18,635 bases of DNA, from NCBI GenBank assembly GCA_031383555.1, contig JANMZR010000052.1, forward strand, positions 1-18,635. Direction: 5' to 3'. Below the pieces are notes generated by a model, which saw nothing but the letters and a program-made list of their open reading frames with translations, was not told the DNA's origin and did not search any database. The stretch's first letter is position 1; every line of letters starts with the position of its first letter. A program made the translations under genes and the position numbers. The stretch is from JANMZR01 sp031383555 (GTDB lineage Bacteria; Bacteroidota; Bacteroidia; Cytophagales; Spirosomataceae). Below are positions 14,227 through 18,635 of this stretch, in pieces.

Positions 14227-14254
14227 TTGAAATATTTTTACTATTTCAATTTTG
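14227..14254 (+). promoter_or_regulatory. Inverted repeat and possible promoter upstream of glpF
   Basis: TTGAAATA (14227-14234) and TATTTCAA (14242-14249) form a perfect 8-bp dyad around 7 bases. TTG at 14227 and CAATTTTG at 14247-14254 (one mismatch to TAnnTTTG) are 17 bases apart, so the dyad overlaps a candidate promoter 55 nt before the glpF ATG. AT-rich DNA yields such dyads by chance fairly often. Confidence 0.35.
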
Positions 14255-14308
14255 CAAACTTTAATTTTTAATAAAAATCTTTAATTTCTAACAACAAACT
14301 ATTTTATT

Positions 14309-15010
14309 ATGCATTCAACATTTTGGGGTGAGTTTATGGGTACAATGGTGCTTATTTATTTGGGTAATGGCGTAGTAGCCAATGTATTACTTGAAAAAAC
14401 CAAAGGCCAAGGCGCTGGCCTAATCGTAATATCGGCTGGTTGGGCTTTTGCAGTAACCATGGGCATATTTGTGGCTACCTATTTTGGAAGTAGTGGGGCC
14501 AACATCAATCCTGCTGTTACTATTGCCAATGCAGTACGTTCTGGTGAAATCGGTGAATCGTTTTCAATGATACTTGCTCAATTATTGGGTGCTTTTACTG
14601 GTGCATCGCTAGTGTGGCTTCAATACAAAGACCATTATGCTGCCACGGAAGACAAAGGGCTTAAACTGGCTACTTTTTCAACTGGTCCCGCCATAAAAAA
14701 CAATACTAACAATTTTTTATCTGAATTTTTGGCCACTTTTATTATGGGTTTAGTGGGCGGTGCCTTGGGCTCAATTCAAAACGGATTAGGCCCATTTGCT
14801 GTTGGCCTTATGATTTGGGGCATCGGCATTAGCCTTGGTGGTACAACAGGCTATGCTATTAATCCTGCTCGAGATTTGGGCCCCCGAATTGCACATGCTA
14901 TTTTACCTGTCTCCGGTAAAGGTGATAGCGATTGGGGCTATGCATGGATTCCAGTAGTTGGGCCAATTTGCGGCGCAATTGTTGGTGGACTTGTAGCTGG
15001 GATGGCGTAG
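14309..15010 (+). CDS. glpF: Glycerol uptake facilitator (aquaglyceroporin)
   Basis: This 233-aa MIP-family channel has six helices and two half-helices. The first NPA motif is ANINPAVT (64-71) and the second GYAINPARDLGPR (181-193). The Asp after NPAR (Asp189) marks glycerol facilitators as opposed to water channels. Likely selectivity-filter residues are Trp45, Tyr181 (Phe in E. coli GlpF) and Arg188. It is shorter than E. coli GlpF (281 aa), mainly in loops and termini. It lets glycerol cross the inner membrane. The start ATG is directly followed by the first helix (FWGEFMGTMVLIYLGNG). glpK follows after 89 nt, so the two probably form one operon. No glpD or glpR is seen in the window. Confidence 0.96.
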   Translation: MHSTFWGEFMGTMVLIYLGNGVVANVLLEKTKGQGAGLIVISAGWAFAVTMGIFVATYFGSSGANINPAVTIANAVRSGEIGESFSMILAQLLGAFTGASLVWLQYKDHYAATEDKGLKLATFSTGPAIKNNTNNFLSEFLATFIMGLVGGALGSIQNGLGPFAVGLMIWGIGISLGGTTGYAINPARDLGPRIAHAILPVSGKGDSDWGYAWIPVVGPICGAIVGGLVAGMA

Positions 15011-15011
15011 G

Positions 15012-15035
15012 CCCCCTAACCCCCAGAGGGGGAAC
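15012..15035. repeat. CCCCC/GGGGG intergenic palindrome
   Basis: CCCCCTAACCCCCAGAGGGGG holds a perfect CCCCC-AGA-GGGGG hairpin (15020-15032) and a second upstream CCCCC (15012-15016) that could pair instead. It starts 2 bases after the glpF stop codon. A decayed relative lies at 2395-2415. Such CCCCTAACCCCC palindromes are familiar to me from Bacteroidota intergenic regions. Confidence 0.7.
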
Positions 15036-15063
15036 TATACTTTTACATTTTAAATTTACTTCG

Positions 15064-15077
15064 AGCGGCTTTCCGCT
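15064..15077. repeat. AGCGG-CTTT-CCGCT hairpin between glpF and glpK
   Basis: A perfect 5-bp stem with a 4-base loop lies between two T-rich stretches that both contain TTTTACATTTT. Together with the G/C palindrome at 15012 it fills the 89-nt gap of the glpFK operon and may adjust the glpF to glpK ratio or mark an mRNA processing point. Confidence 0.5.
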
Positions 15078-15099
15078 TTTACATTTTACATTTTTTTCC

Positions 15100-16596
15100 A
15101 TGTACATAGGCTCAATTGATCAAGGCACAACATCAACTCGTTTTATAATTTTTGACAAACAAGGCAACCAAATAGCTACAGGTCAAAAAGAACATACTCA
15201 AATATATCCACAAGCCGGTTGGGTGGAGCATGACCCTGCCGAAATATGGACTAACACACAAGAAGTCATAGGATTAGCCCTAGGAAAAGCCAACCTAAAC
15301 CCTTCGGATATTGTGGCTGTAGGTATTACAAATCAACGGGAAACTACAGTTGTTTGGAATAAAAATACAGGTCTGGCCTATTATAATGCACTTGTATGGC
15401 AAGATACACGAGTTGGTAATATGGTAGCTGAATTAGCCAAAGACGGTGGCCCCGACCGCTTCCGAAATTCAACAGGCTTGCCTTTAGCAACTTATTTTAG
15501 TGGTTTGAAAATAAAATGGTTACTGGAAAACGTAAAAGGATTGCGAGAAGAAGCCGAAGCAGGCAATGCTATTTTTGGAAATATGGATACCTATATTCTC
15601 TGGAACTTGACTGGTGGAACTGATGGTGGCATACACGTTACTGATGTTACAAACGCCTCTCGTACACAATTGATGAATCTTAATTCGCTCTCATGGGATG
15701 AAGCTATTCTAAAAACTTTAAATATTCCTAAATTAATGTTGCCTACCATTCGCTCAAGTAGTGAAATTTATGGAGTGGCTTTAGGCGTGCTTTCAGGTGT
15801 ACCAATAGCAGGCATACTGGGAGATCAACAGGCAGCATTGGTTGGCCAAACTTGCTTTCAACCTGGTGAAGCAAAAAACACATATGGCACAGGTTGTTTT
15901 ATGTTGATGAATACAGGTACAACACCTTGTCCATCTACCTTTGGCTTACTTACTACTTTGGCCTATCAGTTTGGCAATGAGCCTGCTACCTATGCTTTGG
16001 AAGGATCTGTGGCAATCACCGGGGCTTTAGTTCAATGGCTGCGTGACAATTTGGAAATCATTAAAACTAGCCCCGAAATAGAAACTTTGGCCAAAACTGT
16101 TGACGATAACGGTGGCTGCTATTTTGTACCTGCCTTCTCTGGCCTTTATGCCCCTTATTGGAAGGCTGATGCCCGTGGTGTAATTGCTGGCCTTACTCGT
16201 TATGTAAACAAAGGCCATATTGCCAGAGCCGCTTTGGAAGCCTCAGCTTTTCAAACTTTGGAGGTATTGGAAGCTATGGAAAAAGACTCAAAAATTGAAA
16301 TAAAAGCATTAAAAGTGGATGGTGGCATGGTAGTAAATGAGCTTTTGATGCAGTTTCAGTCCGATTTAGTAAAAGTGCCTGTTGTGCGCCCATCCATGAT
16401 AGAAACTACCGCATTAGGTGCTGCTTATGCCGCTGGCTTGGCTGTGGGCTATTGGAAAGACCTTGATGATTTGAAGCAAAATTGGGGAATTGACAAAACT
16501 TTTACCCCAAATATGGAAGCTCCAAAGCGTGCAAAGTTGGTGAAATATTGGAAAAAAGCGGTTACTAGAAGCTTTGATTGGGAGGAAGAGGATTGA
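15100..16596 (+). CDS. glpK: Glycerol kinase
   Basis: This 498-aa FGGY-family kinase phosphorylates glycerol to sn-glycerol 3-phosphate with ATP and so traps glycerol entering through GlpF. The N-terminal phosphate loop is GSIDQGTTSTRFIIFD (4-19). NQRETTVVW (78-86) holds the Arg-Glu glycerol contacts. FGGY signature 1 is YYNALVWQDTRVG (94-106), and the catalytic Asp242 lies in ILGDQQAALVGQ (239-250). KNTYGTGCFMLMNTG (259-273) and LKVDGGMVVNELLMQFQSDL (404-423) complete the nucleotide site. Length matches E. coli GlpK (502 aa). The ATG at 15100 is chosen because a longer frame upstream overlaps the end of glpF and reads as non-coding sequence. Allosteric control by a phosphotransferase protein cannot be judged here. 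A terminator follows. Confidence 0.97.
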   Translation: MYIGSIDQGTTSTRFIIFDKQGNQIATGQKEHTQIYPQAGWVEHDPAEIWTNTQEVIGLALGKANLNPSDIVAVGITNQRETTVVWNKNTGLAYYNALVWQDTRVGNMVAELAKDGGPDRFRNSTGLPLATYFSGLKIKWLLENVKGLREEAEAGNAIFGNMDTYILWNLTGGTDGGIHVTDVTNASRTQLMNLNSLSWDEAILKTLNIPKLMLPTIRSSSEIYGVALGVLSGVPIAGILGDQQAALVGQTCFQPGEAKNTYGTGCFMLMNTGTTPCPSTFGLLTTLAYQFGNEPATYALEGSVAITGALVQWLRDNLEIIKTSPEIETLAKTVDDNGGCYFVPAFSGLYAPYWKADARGVIAGLTRYVNKGHIARAALEASAFQTLEVLEAMEKDSKIEIKALKVDGGMVVNELLMQFQSDLVKVPVVRPSMIETTALGAAYAAGLAVGYWKDLDDLKQNWGIDKTFTPNMEAPKRAKLVKYWKKAVTRSFDWEEED

Positions 16597-16616
16597 GTTG
16601 GTAGCTAAATGAAAAC

Positions 16617-16653
16617 AAAAAAATCATTAACTCATTGAATTGATGATTTTTTT
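16617..16653. terminator. Bidirectional terminator between glpK and the small lipoprotein gene
   Basis: AAAAAAATCAT (16617-16627) pairs with ATGATTTTTTT (16643-16653) around a 15-base loop that can pair further. It serves glpK on the plus strand. Its A-rich left arm gives a T run on the minus strand too. Confidence 0.75.
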
Positions 16654-16670
16654 AATGATAATTATTTTTT

Positions 16671-16699
16671 TTGCCTAATATTTCAATAAAATTAGGCAA
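16671..16699. repeat. Inverted repeat overlapping the small lipoprotein stop codon
   Basis: TTGCCTAAT (16671-16679) and ATTAGGCAA (16691-16699) form a perfect 9-bp stem with an 11-base loop. The right arm includes the stop codon of the 42-aa gene. No T run follows on either strand in the right place, so it is not a standard terminator and may protect the mRNA 3' end. Confidence 0.55.
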
Positions 16700-16820
16700 C
16701 TAAATGAGGCCTATCCAAACTTGTATTGCTATAAGCTGGGCAAGCGTTTTTCTTAGAGCCAGCGCATGAAACACATATTACTGAAATAACTATTGCAAAA
16801 AGGAAAACTAATTTCTTCAT
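16692..16820 (-). CDS. Very small lipoprotein (42 aa)
   Basis: A 42-codon frame opens with ATG and encodes a compact lipoprotein signal. Residues 1-3 are Met-Lys-Lys, 4-16 are hydrophobic (LVFLFAIVISVIC), and the lipobox is VSCA with Cys19. The mature part would be only 24 residues and contains GSKKNACPAYSNTSLDRPH. The second cysteine in ACPAY and the Ser/Asn-rich tail are the only other marks. I associate short lipoproteins with a CPAY segment with Bacteroidota, from memory only. The frame is too short for most gene finders. It lies between glpK and the decarboxylase gene, 80 nt downstream of the latter on the same strand, and has no recognisable ribosome site. Function is unknown, and the coding claim rests on the signal peptide quality. 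Confidence 0.7.
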   Translation of the reverse strand: MKKLVFLFAIVISVICVSCAGSKKNACPAYSNTSLDRPHLVA

Positions 16821-16900
16821 TATTTTAATTTTTTTGTGAATGGGTTTCTCTTATAAAATTACGAAAAACAATCAATTTTATTGCCTTATAATTTATTTTT

Positions 16901-18367
16901 CTATTGAATTTCAACTAATTCCAGTTCCTTTTTCACATTAAGCACCTTTATTTTTTTTTCTTTTTGCTCGGTATAGCCTAATATTTCAAGCATAATATCA
17001 CTTTTTTGTTCTTCAGCAAATAATCGAGTTGTAATGTTCCCCTCTTCATCCAAGTCGATAATTACGTGCTTAGGCGCCGGTATCAAACAATGTTGAATAC
17101 CACCATAACCGCCCAAACTTTCTTGGTAGGCACCTGTATGGAAAAAGCCCACAAATTGTGGTGAAGCCGCTTCTTCAATTATTGGCAAATACAAGTCGGC
17201 CGAATGTGCCTCCGTATTGTAGTAATCCATTGAATCACAGGTCAATCCGCCCAAATTCACCTTTTGGTAAGGGCTGTCCCAATTATTAATTGGCAACATA
17301 ATATAACGCTGGTTCATCCCCCAACTATCGGGCAAATGTGTAATAAAAGAGCCATCAATCATATACCAAAGTTCTTTATCATTTTGCAATTTTTGGTCTA
17401 TTATTGAGTACAAAACCGCTCCTGATTCACCCACTGTATAGCTACCAAACTCCGTATAAATGTGGGGGACAGGTACGCCTGATTTATTGCAAATCCAAAG
17501 GATCGATTCCACTATTTCGTCAATCATTGACTGGTAATCATAATTGAACTGTAAAGAGGTTTGGATAGGTAGACCTCCTCCTATATCAATAGAATCCAAC
17601 TCAGGGCAAACCTTTTTCACCTCACAATATTTATAAATAAATCGGCTCAATTCAGACCAATAATAGGCCGAATCTTTTATGCCAGTATTTATAAAAAAGT
17701 GCAACATTTTCAACTTAAACTTAGGGCTTTTTGCAATTTTTTCTTGATAAAGCGGAATAATATCGTTGTATCTAATTCCTAATCGAGAGGTGTAAAAAGC
17801 AAAATCGGGTTCCTCGTCTGTGGCTATTCTTATTCCCAAATTAATGGGGTGCTCGTCATTTGTATGGCTTTCATAATAATCTATTTCGGCCAAATTATCT
17901 AAAATTGGTATGCAGTTGAAACCGTCATTTATTAAACCAGATATATTTTGCTTATAGCCTGGCTGCTTATAACCATTACAAAGTATAGCGATATTTTTTG
18001 CGATTTTCCCTTCAGAATATAACTGCCGCAAAATCGGAATATCGAATGCTGAAGAGGTTTCAATATGCACATTATGCTTCAATGCCTCTTCCAAAACAAA
18101 CCGAAAATGTGAGCTTTTAGTGCAGTAACAATAAGTGTAATTTCCCTTATAATTAAACTTTTTTATAGCATTCCTAAACAGTACTTTTGCATTTTCAACA
18201 TGTTCACCAATCTTAGGTAAATAACTGATTTTCAGTGGTGTACCATACTGTTTAATGATTTCCATCAACGGCACATTATTGAAAAGCAGCTCATTATTTT
18301 CATTGATATTAAACTCCCTTGTTGGAAATTCTATCGTTTGGTCAATCAGGTCAATATAGTTTTTCAT
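16901..18367 (-). CDS. speA: PLP-dependent decarboxylase, arginine decarboxylase type (fold III)
   Basis: This 488-aa enzyme belongs to the alanine-racemase-fold ODC/DAP/arginine decarboxylase group. The Schiff-base lysine is probably Lys84 in YCYCTKSSHF (79-88). The phosphate-binding glycine loop is DIGGGLPI (261-268). The active-site CDSMD (377-381) and the PLP-contact Tyr414 in FFHTGAYQES (408-417) are all present. Proteins of this length and pattern are annotated as arginine decarboxylases (agmatine and polyamine synthesis) in many Bacteroidota. Diaminopimelate or carboxynorspermidine decarboxylation is a less likely alternative. No agmatinase or other polyamine gene is within the window to confirm it. 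It lacks the long inserts of E. coli SpeA (658 aa). The ATG start has no Shine-Dalgarno site, and a Lys/Glu-rich tail (468-488) ends the protein. Confidence 0.85.
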   Translation of the reverse strand: MKNYIDLIDQTIEFPTREFNINENNELLFNNVPLMEIIKQYGTPLKISYLPKIGEHVENAKVLFRNAIKKFNYKGNYTYCYCTKSSHFRFVLEEALKHNVHIETSSAFDIPILRQLYSEGKIAKNIAILCNGYKQPGYKQNISGLINDGFNCIPILDNLAEIDYYESHTNDEHPINLGIRIATDEEPDFAFYTSRLGIRYNDIIPLYQEKIAKSPKFKLKMLHFFINTGIKDSAYYWSELSRFIYKYCEVKKVCPELDSIDIGGGLPIQTSLQFNYDYQSMIDEIVESILWICNKSGVPVPHIYTEFGSYTVGESGAVLYSIIDQKLQNDKELWYMIDGSFITHLPDSWGMNQRYIMLPINNWDSPYQKVNLGGLTCDSMDYYNTEAHSADLYLPIIEEAASPQFVGFFHTGAYQESLGGYGGIQHCLIPAPKHVIIDLDEEGNITTRLFAEEQKSDIMLEILGYTEQKEKKIKVLNVKKELELVEIQ

Positions 18368-18423
18368 TCTTTATAAAAAAACAAAATATTTAATTTTTAA
18401 TGCTTTAATTTTTAAAAAGCCTG

Positions 18424-18454
18424 CAAAGTTGATGGAAAATTGTGATTTTTGCAA
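18424..18454 (-). promoter_or_regulatory. Possible promoter for the decarboxylase gene
   Basis: On the minus strand TTG (18454-18452) and CAACTTTG (18431-18424, one mismatch to TAnnTTTG) are 20 bases apart, 57 nt upstream of the start codon. Apart from this, 18368-18635 is AT-rich with no supported gene. Confidence 0.4.
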
Positions 18455-18635
18455 AGGAATTTTACTATCACTATAACAAATTTCCATAATTACTTAAAAG
18501 TTTTGGTTGAATTATTCACTATATTTAAGTTTGGGATTGTTATCCAAATCAAATTTAAGCTGTTGCTTACCCAAACTAAAATATAGAATCACCTTTTTTT
18601 GATTTGGTATTTCCTTTTGTTATTAATAAATTTAA

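Noticed and set aside
14204..14233. GGAACTT followed by a TTGAAA, resembling an RpoE-type promoter upstream of glpF.
   Set aside because: The spacing and -10 part do not match the CGT-type element seen elsewhere in the window, and the position competes with a better housekeeping-type promoter.
14932..15099. An N-terminal extension of 56 codons in frame with glpK.
   Set aside because: It overlaps the end of glpF in another frame and the intergenic hairpins, and the known GlpK N-terminus begins exactly at the ATG at 15100.
18512..18620. A short minus-strand frame of about 35 codons, reading like a protein C-terminus (KVILYFSLGKQQLKF), near the window end.
   Set aside because: An in-frame stop codon closes it upstream, only GTG could start it, and no family is recognised. 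It is too short to separate from chance.

Overview
This window is AT-rich bacterial DNA that reads as Bacteroidota, probably a Cytophagales, Sphingobacteriales or Chitinophagales relative. The signs are TTG-N(17-23)-TAnnTTTG type promoters, very few Shine-Dalgarno sites, an ECF sigma factor paired with an inner-membrane/outer-membrane anti-sigma candidate, outer-membrane barrel proteins and lipoproteins, and intergenic palindromes. No rRNA or phage genes are seen. The only mobile element is a solitary IS200-like/RAYT transposase with its own palindromes.

Region 1 (1-483): tRNA-Gly and tRNA-Leu lie on the minus strand, separated by an intrinsic terminator and a 49-bp tandem repeat. A near-consensus Bacteroidota promoter precedes tRNA-Gly. 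Region 2 (484-4774, minus strand): an operon-like set of MHS-type MFS transporter, 72-aa membrane protein and acetyl-CoA synthetase, preceded by a DoxX-family gene. Together they suggest uptake and activation of a short carboxylic acid, although the transporter substrate is inferred. Region 3 (5000-5564): a RAYT-type HUH transposase with one palindrome on one side and two on the other. Region 4 (5657-7750): a UbiA prenyltransferase diverges from a complete type III polyketide synthase, a compact candidate for a prenylated or quinone-like polyketide. Region 5 (7861-10860): an ECF sigma factor, then a 569-aa protein with an anti-sigma-like N-terminus, one transmembrane helix, a long disordered linker and a C-terminal barrel. 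This layout matches the dual membrane-spanning anti-sigma (Dma) arrangement. A Rieske lipoprotein gene follows, with an ECF-like promoter (GGAACC-N16-CGTAT) in front of it.

Region 6 (11106-13904, minus strand): an outer-membrane beta-barrel protein, a glyoxalase-fold protein and adenylosuccinate lyase (purB). Region 7 (14309-16596, plus strand): glpF and glpK for glycerol entry and phosphorylation. Region 8 (16692-18367, minus strand): a 42-aa lipoprotein and a fold-III PLP decarboxylase of the arginine decarboxylase type. The last 268 bases hold a possible promoter and no convincing gene.

Most genes are ordinary housekeeping or metabolism. The parts that repay a second look are the ECF/Dma-like/Rieske segment (including a Tat-like signal in which one arginine is replaced by glycine), the two-gene PKS/UbiA locus, the RAYT with its palindromes, the tRNA-linked tandem repeat that multiplies one terminator arm, and the tiny lipoprotein. 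Three gene starts (purB, the glyoxalase-fold gene, glpK) are placed downstream of the longest possible open frame.
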